Of a stretch of DNA of 63,164 bases, positions 8,346 to 17,690 are shown one piece after another (position 1 is the first letter of the stretch; every line of letters starts with the position of its first letter). The stretch is taken from the NCBI GenBank assembly GCA_023230925.1, contig JALNWK010000014.1, positions 1-63,164 of the forward strand. Direction: 5' to 3'. The DNA is from Limnochordia bacterium (lineage in GTDB: Bacteria > Bacillota > Limnochordia > DUMW01). The position numbers were made by a program, and so were the translations under genes. The notes under the pieces are model-generated. The model worked only from the letters and a program-made list of their open reading frames with translations, searched no databases and was not told the DNA's origin.

Positions 8346-9005
8346 CCACCCTTTAAGGGTTCCTTAGATTATGAATCGGTTTCCAATGACCTGCTTGCCA
8401 TAACCAGAACCAAGAAGACAGAATTGCTGTTCCTATCGCTCTTCCTCCGTATACTAAAGCCCGGTGGAAGATGTGCATCCATTGTGCCTGATGGTGTGCT
8501 CTTTGGAAGCTCCAGAGCACACAAGGCTATTCGTAAGGAGATCATAGAAAACCACAAGTTTGAGGCGATCATCTCTATGCCAAGTGGGGTATTTAAGCCC
8601 TATGCAGGGGTCTCTACAGGTATCATGATCTTTACCAAGACCGGTGCAGGTGGGACGGACAAGGTCTGGTTTTACGACATGGAAGCAGATGGCTATTCAC
8701 TAGATGACAAACGAATACCTATCAAAGATAATGATATTCCAGATATTGTTGCGAGGTTCAGCAACTTGGCTAACGAAGAGAAACGGAAACGAACTGAGAA
8801 ATCTTTCTTTGTGCCCAAGGATGAGATTGCGGCCAATGACTATGATCTCTCCATTAACCGGTATAAAGAGGTTAAGTATGAGGAAGTGGACTATGAGGAA
8901 CCGAAGGTGATATTGAAACGGATTAGCGGGTTAGAGGATCAGATATGCGATGGATTGGCAATTCTACAAATGATGTTGAAGGACGATGACATATGCCAAA
9001 AATAG
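8340..9005 (+). pseudogene. hsdM: 3' fragment of hsdM, type I modification methylase, interrupted by the element
   Basis: The frame encodes the C-terminal part of an N6-adenine methylase of type I restriction systems. It begins at motif IV, NPPFKGSLDYES, and continues with LKPGGRCASIVPDGVLFGSS, PSGVFKPYAGVSTGI and WFYDMEADGYSLDD, all typical of HsdM. Everything N-terminal of NPPF, including the AdoMet-binding motif and the helical N-terminal domain, is missing and is replaced by recombinase-element DNA. The frame runs back to GTG 8295 through element sequence without a ribosome binding site. The fragment overlaps hsdS by 13 bases, as in an intact operon. Confidence 0.85.
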
Positions 9006-10180
9006 TGAGACTGGGGGATGTAGTTCTGAACCTAGAAACGGGGGGGAGGCCAAAGGGCGGGAGTGTCTCCAAAGGGGTGCCAAGCATAGGAGCGGAACAC
9101 CTGAATAACAGCGGTGGATTTGATTTTGGTAATCTGAGATATGTTCCAACCGATTATTATAGGGATCTGAAAAAGGGGAAGGTTACCCAGGAAGATATAC
9201 TCATTGTCAAGGATGGTGCTACGACTGGGAAGGTCTCGTTTGTGAGGAGTGACTTTCCTTTCAAGGAAGCAGCGATTAACGAGCATGTATTCAAAATAAC
9301 AGTAGATAGGGAGCATGCTCTGCCTCAATATGTCTTCTACTACCTGTATTCGCCTATGGGTCAGAATGAGATTCTGAAGGATTTCCGCGGAGCGACAGTT
9401 GGAGGTATCACGAGGAGGCTTTTAGATCTTACTACTATTCCGATGCCTCGAATTGAAGTCCAGAGAAGAGTAGCTGGAGTCTTAGATAAAGCTCAGGAGC
9501 TAATCGATAAACGCAAGCGGCAAATAGAAATGCTTGATGAGTTTCTGCAGAGTGTGTTTTTGGACATGTTTGGGGACCCAGTGATTAATCCGAAGGGTTG
9601 GAGAAAACAAGCCATTGGTGAGCTAACGAGAGTTGAGACAGGAAGTACTCCTCGGCGGGATAGGAACGACTATTACTTAGGCGGGAGGATTCCCTGGGTG
9701 AAGACAGGGGAAATACGCGGGCTTCCTATTCGCCAAGTTGAGGAATACATAACAGAAAGGGCAATTCTGGAGACCAACTGCAAGGTTTTCCCGAAAGATA
9801 CGATATTAGTTGCGATGTATGGACAAGGTCAGACACGGGGCAGGGCTGGTATCATGAAGATCTCAGGGGCAACAAACCAGGCATGTGCAGCCATATTGCC
9901 CTCACCAGCAATAAACGTTGACTTTCTTTTCAAACAGCTTTGTTTCAGGTATCAGGAGATTAGAGAATTAGGTCGCGGTGGTAACCAGGCCAATCTCAAT
10001 TTGGGAATGGTTAGATCTCTAGAAGTAATTATCCCGCCGGTACATTTGCAGGAGGAGTTTAGCGGAATTGTCAAAAGGGCTACGACGCAACAGAGACTGA
10101 TGAGACACAGCTTATCTTTGATGCAAAGCAACTTAAACAGCATAATGCAACGGGCCTTCAAAGGAAAACTTTTTAGCTAA
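8993..10180 (+). CDS. hsdS: Type I restriction specificity subunit HsdS
   Basis: A 395-residue S subunit with two target-recognition domains (about 1-150 and 200-350). Each is followed by a conserved helical spacer (AGVLDKAQELIDKRKRQIE and the corresponding C-terminal helix). The first domain opens with VRLGDVV and the second with the GWRKQAIGEL and TGSTPRR elements typical of these domains. It determines the DNA sequence methylated or cut by the HsdM/HsdR complex. It starts inside the end of hsdM and is 10 bases ahead of hsdR. The gene seems intact, although its methylase partner is broken here. Confidence 0.9.
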   Translation: MPKIVRLGDVVLNLETGGRPKGGSVSKGVPSIGAEHLNNSGGFDFGNLRYVPTDYYRDLKKGKVTQEDILIVKDGATTGKVSFVRSDFPFKEAAINEHVFKITVDREHALPQYVFYYLYSPMGQNEILKDFRGATVGGITRRLLDLTTIPMPRIEVQRRVAGVLDKAQELIDKRKRQIEMLDEFLQSVFLDMFGDPVINPKGWRKQAIGELTRVETGSTPRRDRNDYYLGGRIPWVKTGEIRGLPIRQVEEYITERAILETNCKVFPKDTILVAMYGQGQTRGRAGIMKISGATNQACAAILPSPAINVDFLFKQLCFRYQEIRELGRGGNQANLNLGMVRSLEVIIPPVHLQEEFSGIVKRATTQQRLMRHSLSLMQSNLNSIMQRAFKGKLFS

Positions 10181-10190
10181 GGAGGGCATC

Positions 10191-13100
10191 ATGGGCTCTA
10201 ACTTTGCTTTTCTACAGAAGAATGCACAGTTTAATAGCTTCTCCGATGCATGTCTTGATGCGGAAAAGAGTGTGGCCGTTAGCCCAGCTACTGCTGCTAT
10301 ACTGGCCCGTCGCGCCTTGGAACTAGCTGTTAAGTGGCTATACAGTTCAGATAGTGATCTTAAGGTACCCTACCAGGATAACCTCTCTAGCTTGATTCAT
10401 GACCAGACATTTCGGGAGGTCATCGAACCGGGCCTTTTCCCCCTAATCAAGTACGTGGTTAAACTAGGGAATATGGCTACTCACTCGAATAGTCCAGTGA
10501 GTAGGAATGAAGTGGTGGTCTCATTACACAACCTGCATCAGTTTGTTTCGTGGTTGGATTACTGCTATTCCCCGGATTATGTGGATCAGGAATTCAGAGA
10601 AGACCTTCTACCAACCGGGGAAGAAGAGAAGAGATCCTCGGAGGCGCTTACACGACTTTATGATGAGCTTGGTGCTAAGGATCGCAAGCTTGAGAGTATG
10701 GTGGCGGCCAATGAAGAGCTAAGAAAGAGACTTACCGAAGTCAGGCAGCAAAACGTTCAAGCCCATGACTTTCATGTTGTTGAGATTAGCGAGTTTCAAA
10801 CCAGAAAGCAATACATTGACGTTGAGCTGAAAGATGCTGGATGGGTCTTTGGTGTAGACTGTATTGAGGAATACGAACTACAGGGTATGCCCTATGGTAC
10901 AGGCACAGGCTATGCAGATTATGTTCTATTTGGAGACAACGGCAAACCTCTTGCCGTGGTGGAAGCAAAGAAGGCTAGCATAAACCCGGACAAGGGCAAA
11001 CATCAGGCAACTCTTTACGCCGATTGTTTGGAGCGCAGGTTTGGTCGACGGCCCATTATCTTCTACACCAATGGCTTCAAGACATATATCTGGGACGACG
11101 TGTTTTATCCAGAAAGGCATGTTTCTGGGTTCTACTCCAAGGAGGACCTGCAGTTATGTGTTGATCGAAGGCAGCACCGATTACCCCTTGATAAAGTCAG
11201 GATTAACGATGCGATCACTGACCGCTACTACCAAAAGGAAGCCATTAAAGCCGTATGCGAAACCTTCTCCCAAGGGTACAGAAAGAGCCTATTAGTCATG
11301 GCTACCGGCAGTGGCAAAACAAGGGTAGCAATTTCTTTGGTAGATGTCCTATCGCGTCATGGTTGGGTTAAGAACGCATTATTCCTGGCGGACCGTACGG
11401 CTTTGGTTAGGCAGGCCAAGGGTAGCTTCAATGCTTTGCTTCCAAGCCTTTCCCTGTGTAACCTACTAGATAGCAAAGATAACCCCGATAGTCGCATGGT
11501 ATTCTCTACTTACCCCACCATGATGAATGCCATCGATGATACAAAACTAGAGGATGACCAAAGACTCTTTACCGTAGGTCATTTTGACCTAATCATCATT
11601 GATGAGGCCCATCGGAGTGTATTCAAGAAATACAGGGCTATCTTTGATTACTTCGACGCTTTGGTAGTGGGTCTAACCGCCACACCCAAAGATGATGTGG
11701 ATCGAAATACATATGAAGTCTTTGAAATGGAAGACAACGTCCCTACCTATGCCTATGAACTAGCGGAGGCGGTTAGGGACGGTTATCTCGTACCGTATAA
11801 TACCGTTGAGACCACCGTGAAGTTTCTTGAACAAGGCATTCACTACGACGAACTCAGCGATGAAGAGAAGGAGCTGTATGAAGATACCTTTGGTGAAGAA
11901 GGGGAGCTCCCGGACTTTATCTCCGGGGACAGTCTGAACACTTGGCTGTTTAATGATAATACCATAGATAAGGTCCTAGCCTTGGTGATGGAAAAGGGCA
12001 TTAAGGTAGAAGGCGGAGACAAACTCGGAAAGACCATTATCTTTGCCAAGAACCATAACCATGCAGTGCATATTGTAGAGCGCTTTAACAGACTATACCC
12101 CCATTATAAAGGGGGATTTGCCAAGGTCATAGATAACAAGACCGACTATGCCCAGGATTTGATCGATCGGTTCAGTCTTGTAGGTAGTATGCCCCAAATC
12201 GCCGTATCAGTAGATATGTTGGATACGGGGATTGATGTACCCGAAGTGGTTAACCTAGTCTTTTTCAAGAAGGTGAGATCAAAGGCTAAGTTCTGGCAAA
12301 TGATTGGGCGGGGAACTCGCCTCTGCCCGGATCTGTTTGGCCCGGGTTTGGACAAGGAGAGCTTCCTTATCTTTGATTTCTGTGGGAACTTTGAATTCTT
12401 CCGTGCCACTCCCCACGGGAAAGAGGTAAAGGGTACTATGGGCTTGACTGAGCGAATATTCAACACCAAACTTGAGCTTATTTACGAGTTGCAGCATCTT
12501 GATTACCAGGAAGAGAAATATGATCAGTACCGGGAAACGTTAGTCTCTGACCTAGTTGAAGAGATCAAGTCATTGAATACAGAAAGCTTTGTGGTGAAGC
12601 AGAAGCTTTGGTACGTAGAGAAATACCGCACCGAATCGCAATGGCAGAGCTTAACAGTTGTTGAAGTAGAAGAAATTAAGGAGAACCTTGGGCCGTTGAT
12701 TCCTCCGGCCGCAGATGAGGAGATGGCTAAACGCTTTGACAACCTCATGTATACTCTACAGCTTGCTCTAGTTTTGGGAAAGAGCATCACCAAAGGTAAG
12801 AACGAAGTGATCCGCACTGCCAAAGTACTGTCGGTGCAGGGAACGATTCCCCAGATAAGGGCTCAGCGAAGGATCATTGCGGAAGTTCAGACCGAGCAAT
12901 TCTGGACTGGTGTCGACCTTCTGCAACTAGAACAGGTGCGGGAATCACTAAGGGAGCTGATCCGGTTCATTGAGCACGATGCCTCACGTATCTACTATAC
13001 CAACCTTACCGATGAGATCCTTTCCGTCCAGGAGAATGTAGGGGAATTCGGTTCAAGCGAACTGCAGAGCTATCGGAAAAAGGTAAATCAGTACTTACGA

Positions 13101-13529
13101 GAGAATAAGAACCACTTGTCTATTCACAAATTACGGACCAACAAGCCACTGTCCGAGGAGGACTTTCTGGCCTTGGAGCAGATACTATGGCACGAAGTAG
13201 GTACCAAGGAGGATTATGAACGGGAGTTCGGTAATACGCCGTTGACAGTGCTAGTGCTACAGGTTGTAGGATTAGATCAAGAGACAGCCAATGAGGCTTT
13301 TTCAGAATTTCTAAACGATCACAACCTTGACAGCAGGCAAATACGGTTTGTGAAAACCATTGTGGATTACGTAGTTAAGAACGGAGTCATTGAGAAGAAA
13401 GCCCTCCAAGAGGAGCCCTTTCGGTCCATTGGTAGCATCGTGGATGTGTTTCCCGAAGGTAGTGCACGGAAAATCGTGTCGATTATTGACCGGTTGAATG
13501 AGAATGCTATCAGTGCCGCAGGAGCATAG
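10191..13529 (+). CDS. hsdR: Type I restriction endonuclease subunit HsdR
   Basis: A 1112-residue R subunit. Residues about 1-170 resemble DUF4145, followed by a coiled-coil; a PD-(D/E)xK nuclease is at about 235-270 (YADYVLF ... VVEAKK). An SF2 translocase follows, with Walker A ATGSGKTRVA near 370 and IIDEAHRS near 470, then QMIGRGTR in the second helicase lobe. The C-terminus is a helical EcoEI-type region. It starts at ATG 10191 after AAGGAGG. It cuts unmodified DNA after translocation. With hsdM interrupted, the host would lack cognate protection unless the methylase is supplied elsewhere or the element excises. Confidence 0.93.
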   Translation: MGSNFAFLQKNAQFNSFSDACLDAEKSVAVSPATAAILARRALELAVKWLYSSDSDLKVPYQDNLSSLIHDQTFREVIEPGLFPLIKYVVKLGNMATHSNSPVSRNEVVVSLHNLHQFVSWLDYCYSPDYVDQEFREDLLPTGEEEKRSSEALTRLYDELGAKDRKLESMVAANEELRKRLTEVRQQNVQAHDFHVVEISEFQTRKQYIDVELKDAGWVFGVDCIEEYELQGMPYGTGTGYADYVLFGDNGKPLAVVEAKKASINPDKGKHQATLYADCLERRFGRRPIIFYTNGFKTYIWDDVFYPERHVSGFYSKEDLQLCVDRRQHRLPLDKVRINDAITDRYYQKEAIKAVCETFSQGYRKSLLVMATGSGKTRVAISLVDVLSRHGWVKNALFLADRTALVRQAKGSFNALLPSLSLCNLLDSKDNPDSRMVFSTYPTMMNAIDDTKLEDDQRLFTVGHFDLIIIDEAHRSVFKKYRAIFDYFDALVVGLTATPKDDVDRNTYEVFEMEDNVPTYAYELAEAVRDGYLVPYNTVETTVKFLEQGIHYDELSDEEKELYEDTFGEEGELPDFISGDSLNTWLFNDNTIDKVLALVMEKGIKVEGGDKLGKTIIFAKNHNHAVHIVERFNRLYPHYKGGFAKVIDNKTDYAQDLIDRFSLVGSMPQIAVSVDMLDTGIDVPEVVNLVFFKKVRSKAKFWQMIGRGTRLCPDLFGPGLDKESFLIFDFCGNFEFFRATPHGKEVKGTMGLTERIFNTKLELIYELQHLDYQEEKYDQYRETLVSDLVEEIKSLNTESFVVKQKLWYVEKYRTESQWQSLTVVEVEEIKENLGPLIPPAADEEMAKRFDNLMYTLQLALVLGKSITKGKNEVIRTAKVLSVQGTIPQIRAQRRIIAEVQTEQFWTGVDLLQLEQVRESLRELIRFIEHDASRIYYTNLTDEILSVQENVGEFGSSELQSYRKKVNQYLRENKNHLSIHKLRTNKPLSEEDFLALEQILWHEVGTKEDYEREFGNTPLTVLVLQVVGLDQETANEAFSEFLNDHNLDSRQIRFVKTIVDYVVKNGVIEKKALQEEPFRSIGSIVDVFPEGSARKIVSIIDRLNENAISAAGA

Positions 13530-13693
13530 GAAACCGCTTGCTACTCGTTCATAGGACACGTATTCGGGAAACCTCTAGCGCCGGTCATCATTTATGCCGT
13601 GCGAAATGACGAAGCAGAGCTTCCAAACGTCATATTCTAGTGTTTGAGTATTCTATCCCCTAGGTTTTAAGAGCATACTGTCTTCGTGGCCGT

Positions 13694-13722
13694 TGACAAG
13701 GAACAACCCACAGGATACGGTG
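13694..13722 (+). promoter_or_regulatory. Candidate sigma-A promoter
   Basis: TTGACA, a 17-base spacer, then TACGGT, with TATATT a little further on. The same TTGACA-N17-TACGGT layout and the same ggatacggt end recur before the LacI gene at 15153, so it looks like a shared promoter type. It reads towards the short frame, the hairpin and the acetyltransferase gene. Confidence 0.45.
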
Positions 13723-13799
13723 TATATTAGCAGATCTGGTATAAGTCAAGTATTACATGGTCTGGTAGGCGGATATGATGACGACTATCAAAGGCCAGG

Positions 13800-13833
13800 G
13801 AACGGCTGCTGAGTATATACTAAGCAGCCGTTC
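13800..13833 (+). repeat. Long nested hairpin
   Basis: Perfect 11-base arms gaacggctgct (13800-13810) and agcagccgttc (13823-13833) enclose a loop that is itself the palindrome agtatatact. There is no T-run, so it is not an ordinary terminator. It lies inside the 33-codon frame between a promoter and the acetyltransferase, and could be an RNA regulatory structure or an operator. Confidence 0.55.
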
Positions 13834-13930
13834 GGGGTCCTACAAGATTGTGGTTGCGTTCTGTCATGCAACTTGAAGAATACACGACTCAACGACTATC
13901 CAATCGTCCGAAGGGGGTCATGCAATCTCT

Positions 13931-15055
13931 ATGGAAGCAGTAGTACGAATCGCCAAGAAGGAAGATGCAGCTGCGTTGCACCGGTTTCTGGAGCAAAGCT
14001 ATGGACACGGTAGGGATTTCTTCTACCGTCACTACCCAGATCGCTACCGGGATGAAGATGATGCCTTGAGCTGTTTTCACATTGTTGTGGAAGACGGTCA
14101 GATTGTCTCCAACGTTGGGGTCTTCCCAATGGAGGTCGTCATACTAGGGGAACACTTCAAATGTGCCGGAATTGGTGGGGTGGCAACTCATCCCCAAGCC
14201 CGGGGCAAGGGATATATGACTAGACTCTTGGAGGAGTCCCTCAGGGGGATGCGCGAGGAAGGCTCCGATTTTTCCGTGCTGTGGGGTAACCGCCAGCGCT
14301 ATGGGAGTTTCGGATATGAACTCTGTGGTGGACAGTATCATCTAGTGTATAGCAAAAGGTCCTTTGAACGGGGCAATGTGAAGCCTGAGGCGGTGATGGA
14401 GGTTGAACCTGCTGATCCCGAAGTCATCGAGAGAATCCGTTGCTTACATCAAACGCTATCATGTCGGGTGGAACGTCCCTGTTTGCCCTCACAACTCAAA
14501 CGATTAGGTTTGCGTATCTTCGTTGGTTCTAGTGGTTACTTAATCTCTAATCGGGAGTTTTCAGGTGATCTTTATGTAGAGGAAGTTATCTCTCCCGAAG
14601 GAGAAGAAGCGGGTCTGATCTATGGAGCCCTCAACTGTACTTTCGGTTCAAGGGCCCATCTCTGTGTTGAAGCTGCTCACAGTCCGAGGAATAGCCGGCT
14701 GTTTGGTGCTTGTGAAAGTTGGAGTATTAGTCCCCAAGCGATGTTTAGGATTGTGAATTGGTCAAGTTTTATGCTGAAGCTAAGACCAGTACTGGAGCAG
14801 TTAGCAGTTGACCTTCCGCCCTTTGGGATGTCCATTGGCTGCAAGGATGGCGAGACCCTGGACGTTGTTTCTGTTGAGTGGAACGGCAAGAAGATGACGG
14901 TGGTCCCGAAGAAGGGTTCAGGCTCCTATGTGGAACTAGACGTGCGTGAGCTTACCAGTCTTGTCTTTGGTGGTCCACCGGCAAGCAAGGATCTAGGTAC
15001 GTTTGGTTTACTGTTACCAGTTCCTGTTTTCATTGCCCAGATGGACGCAATCTAG
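13931..15055 (+). CDS. Eis-like GNAT-family N-acetyltransferase
   Basis: A 374-residue protein. The N-terminal 150 residues are a GNAT acetyltransferase with the acetyl-CoA loop near 84-100 (VATHPQARGKGYMTRLLEE) and the GSFGYE segment. The middle part is a second, degenerate GNAT fold, and the last 100 residues resemble the sterol-carrier-like domain of Eis and related enzymes. Substrate cannot be read from sequence; relatives acetylate aminoglycosides, amines or peptides. It is transcribed alone. ATG 13931 has only a weak ribosome site, so the start is moderately sure. Confidence 0.75.
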   Translation: MEAVVRIAKKEDAAALHRFLEQSYGHGRDFFYRHYPDRYRDEDDALSCFHIVVEDGQIVSNVGVFPMEVVILGEHFKCAGIGGVATHPQARGKGYMTRLLEESLRGMREEGSDFSVLWGNRQRYGSFGYELCGGQYHLVYSKRSFERGNVKPEAVMEVEPADPEVIERIRCLHQTLSCRVERPCLPSQLKRLGLRIFVGSSGYLISNREFSGDLYVEEVISPEGEEAGLIYGALNCTFGSRAHLCVEAAHSPRNSRLFGACESWSISPQAMFRIVNWSSFMLKLRPVLEQLAVDLPPFGMSIGCKDGETLDVVSVEWNGKKMTVVPKKGSGSYVELDVRELTSLVFGGPPASKDLGTFGLLLPVPVFIAQMDAI

Positions 15056-15152
15056 ATGTGTATTTAGTGCATGGGGGAAGGCAGACGGTGCCTTCCCCTA
15101 TATTGGTATCTCGCTGGGGTTATCTCCTTAGTTATGACCGAAATTCTTACCC

Positions 15153-15181
15153 CTTGACAATTTGGCACCTGCAGGATACGG
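15153..15181 (+). promoter_or_regulatory. Candidate sigma-A promoter of the LacI gene
   Basis: TTGACA at 15153-15158, a 17-base spacer, then TACGGT. It is about 50 bases ahead of the LacI start and matches the promoter at 13694 in layout. Confidence 0.45.
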
Positions 15182-15229
15182 TACTTATGAAAGGTTTTAT
15201 ACAAGTTGGAGGATTCCATAGTCTATTAG

Positions 15230-16297
15230 GTGGATGTGACGGAGTTGCTGGGAAAGGCGAAGGGCCCTCAAAAGATTAACCAAAAACAGATTGCCGCTAT
15301 GCTGAATATCTCTCAATCGACCGTCTCCAGAGCTTTGAGCGGTTCAAGAAGCGTCGATACTGCAACTCGGCGCAAGGTACTAGAAGCGGCTAAGGCGTTA
15401 GGGTATACGCCTAATTACTTGGCCCAGAGTCTGGTTTTGCAGCGGACCCGGCATCTTTGCTATATCATGCCTACCTTCGGTTTTATCCAAGGGGAGGTTA
15501 CGTCCAGCATTCTAGCGGGGGCGGGGGATACGGCTGGGGAATTAGGTTATCGGTTTACGTTAGTCGCAGAAGCCCAGGAGGAGTTGCTGACCCTAGCAGC
15601 AGATGGCATGTACGATGGATTGTTCTTAACCTTAGAGGATCCGGAAAGCGCCCTGGAACAGTTGAATCAGATCCTAGAGGCAAATTACCCCATTGTCTTG
15701 GTCAACTGTTGGCTTGACGATCCTAGGGTACATTATGTGGCAACGGATAATTGGTACGGCGCCTATACCGCCACCCGATACCTCCAGGAATTAGGTCATC
15801 GACGGATTGCCTTTGTTGGTCCCTTGGGGGGACAAATAGGTAAGGAACGGTTTCTAGGATTTAAGACCGCCTTTCAGGAGGCTAGTCCTGGGCTAGACCC
15901 CCAGACACTAGATGTGTATTGGCCCAAGCGGATTGAGGAGCTGGAAAAACGTCTAGAGGAGGTATTCAACTTCTCTCCTTTCCCCACAGCCTTTGTCGTG
16001 TCTTCGGACCTAACTGCGATTGGTCTGATGCGGTTACTGGAAAAACGGGGGGGTGGGGTTCCCCAAGACGTATCGGTGATTGGCTTTGATGATATTACCA
16101 CCGCAGCATATAATCTGCCGGCATTGACCACCGTTGAGATTCCAGGACATCGGATGGGTTGTGAAGCCATGCATGTGATGTATCGACTGCTGAACCGCAA
16201 GGCGTCTTCCAAACCCGAACAAGCGATTCAGATCAAGGTGCCTGCCCGCCTCATAAAACGGGACTCCTGCCAAGCCCCTGCTTGTAGCGGGTCCTAA
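15230..16297 (+). CDS. LacI-family transcriptional regulator
   Basis: A 355-residue repressor. The N-terminal helix-turn-helix is at about 15-40 (QKQIAAMLNISQSTVSRALS) with the hinge-helix region after it. The rest is a periplasmic-binding-protein-like sugar sensor containing SDLTAIGLM and the GFDDITTA stretch typical of the family. Start GTG 15230 follows TAGG only weakly; GGAGG lies 17 bases upstream. It is convergent with the MFS gene and their stop codons overlap, so it may or may not control that gene. Ligand unknown, probably a sugar or sugar derivative. Confidence 0.88.
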   Translation: MDVTELLGKAKGPQKINQKQIAAMLNISQSTVSRALSGSRSVDTATRRKVLEAAKALGYTPNYLAQSLVLQRTRHLCYIMPTFGFIQGEVTSSILAGAGDTAGELGYRFTLVAEAQEELLTLAADGMYDGLFLTLEDPESALEQLNQILEANYPIVLVNCWLDDPRVHYVATDNWYGAYTATRYLQELGHRRIAFVGPLGGQIGKERFLGFKTAFQEASPGLDPQTLDVYWPKRIEELEKRLEEVFNFSPFPTAFVVSSDLTAIGLMRLLEKRGGGVPQDVSVIGFDDITTAAYNLPALTTVEIPGHRMGCEAMHVMYRLLNRKASSKPEQAIQIKVPARLIKRDSCQAPACSGS

Positions 16298-17535
16298 ACA
16301 GCTCTCCGAGTCCAATCATTAGTCTGAACCGCAGTGTCTTTAGTCCTAGCAAGTAGCCAGGTCAAGATGCTAGCAATGATACAGACTATAGCCCACGATA
16401 CCACAATAGCATTCCAATTCCAACGCTCCAAGATTATTCCTGTGAATATGCTCATGAAAGCGGCACCCATGTAGGAGGCGAAATCGAGGAAGCCAGCCAT
16501 GGTGGACTGTTTGCCGACCCGGGCGAACTTCAGAGGAATTGAGGTTAACAATACGGTGTTAGCCCCCTCCATAAAGGCTGCGCAACTCGCAATGGTAAAG
16601 GCTAGCAAGAGGGCTTGTTCCCACTTAAGTGCCTTGGCAGACACCAGCGCCAGAATTCCGGCTAGAGCTAGCAAGATGGTGATCGCGGCCTGATCATTAC
16701 CCTTAAGCCGGCTCAGTAGGCGGGTGGAAATTCCAATTCCCACCAGACCAAATAGAGGAATTAGAAGTGAAGGAATTGCTGCCGTCCCGTCAAAGAGGGT
16801 ATGGGCCAGTAACGTAGGGGTCCAGAGAATAATGCCATTTCTGATCATGCCCTGCAAGAAACTGACTAAGCCTAGGCCCAACACTCCCGGGTATTTGATG
16901 AATTCGAGCATGTTGGTTTTTAGTCCCCCGGAATCCTTTGCAGGCGGTGCCTGGTGGGCCGTATTTGGGTAACTCTCCACTTGAAGAGACCATAGGATGC
17001 TTATACACCCTAGAACAATCGCAGGAAAGGCAAACACCCAGTGCCAACTGGTTACCAGTAAAATACCACCCGAGATAGCCCAAGATGCAAAAAACCCAGC
17101 AATTCCCGATGTGGCCAGGAATCCTGCTACCTGGGCCCGTTCATGCTCCTCGGTCCAATGGGAAGCAATCTTGAGGATTGGACCCCACCCAGTGGACTGA
17201 ACGTAGCCATTCATGGCCCAAAGGAGCACCATGGCCCAAAAAGTATTGACAAAGGGAAGCAATCCGTTGGCCACACAACTGGCGATGAGACCAAAAAGGA
17301 CGATCCTCTTGCAGTCAACTTGATCCCCTAAGTAACCGTTAATCAGCTGACCTACAGCATAGAACCAGAAGAAGACCCCAGTGATAATACCGGCCATGGT
17401 GGGATTCCACCCCAGTTCTTGCTCCATTGCGGGTAAGGCAATCGCCATATTCTGTCGTCCCAGGCACATGGCCGCATACGCGAGCCATAAAGTAAAGATA
17501 ACCATGATTTTGCGATTGCGGTCTTTTTTCAACAA
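16294..17535 (-). CDS. MFS transporter, organophosphate:phosphate antiporter-like
   Basis: A 413-residue membrane protein with about twelve hydrophobic segments. It carries the MFS loop GYLGDQVDCKRIV after segment 2, and WGPILKIASHW and the C-terminal-half pattern resemble the GlpT/UhpT (OPA) branch. It would exchange or import a small organic anion such as a sugar phosphate or hexuronate. The start is TTG 17535 after GGTAGGGGG. It has its own promoter and a palindromic site at 17557-17566. It is convergent with the LacI gene. Confidence 0.85.
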   Translation of the reverse strand: MLKKDRNRKIMVIFTLWLAYAAMCLGRQNMAIALPAMEQELGWNPTMAGIITGVFFWFYAVGQLINGYLGDQVDCKRIVLFGLIASCVANGLLPFVNTFWAMVLLWAMNGYVQSTGWGPILKIASHWTEEHERAQVAGFLATSGIAGFFASWAISGGILLVTSWHWVFAFPAIVLGCISILWSLQVESYPNTAHQAPPAKDSGGLKTNMLEFIKYPGVLGLGLVSFLQGMIRNGIILWTPTLLAHTLFDGTAAIPSLLIPLFGLVGIGISTRLLSRLKGNDQAAITILLALAGILALVSAKALKWEQALLLAFTIASCAAFMEGANTVLLTSIPLKFARVGKQSTMAGFLDFASYMGAAFMSIFTGIILERWNWNAIVVSWAIVCIIASILTWLLARTKDTAVQTNDWTRRAV

Positions 17536-17556
17536 TGATTCCCCCTACCTTGATTC

Positions 17557-17600
17557 GGTATATACCAGTCTAATCGATAAAGGTATCTTTGTAAAGGGGG
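17557..17600 (-). promoter_or_regulatory. MFS promoter with palindromic operator
   Basis: On the minus strand TTTACA, a 17-base spacer and TAGACT form a promoter. Next to the -10 is the perfect palindrome ggtatatacc (17557-17566), a shape like operators of GntR/HutC repressors. A nearby GntR gene at 18683 is the obvious candidate regulator, but this is inference. Confidence 0.45.
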
Positions 17601-17640
17601 GTTAGCCAGCGGTAATTGGGATAACAAAGCGGAATTACAC

Positions 17641-17690
17641 TTGATTCTAACTACCTCGCCTAGTATAATCGTGGTACAGACCGGTATACA
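17641..17690 (+). promoter_or_regulatory. Promoter with ggtata site ahead of the PHP pseudogene
   Basis: TTGATT (17641-17646), a 17-base spacer and TATAAT (17664-17669) form a strong promoter, followed by accggtatac, which resembles the MFS operator. It reads towards the decayed PHP gene and the GntR gene, back to back with the MFS promoter. Confidence 0.5.

Larger units (their letters stand above)
13530..13930. other. Intergenic stretch with a promoter, a long hairpin and a short frame
   Basis: No known gene. It contains the promoter at 13694-13722, a 33-codon frame at 13775-13876 (MMTTIKGQGTAAEY start, weak ribosome site), and the hairpin at 13800-13833. The rest shows no coding signal. 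Confidence 0.4.
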
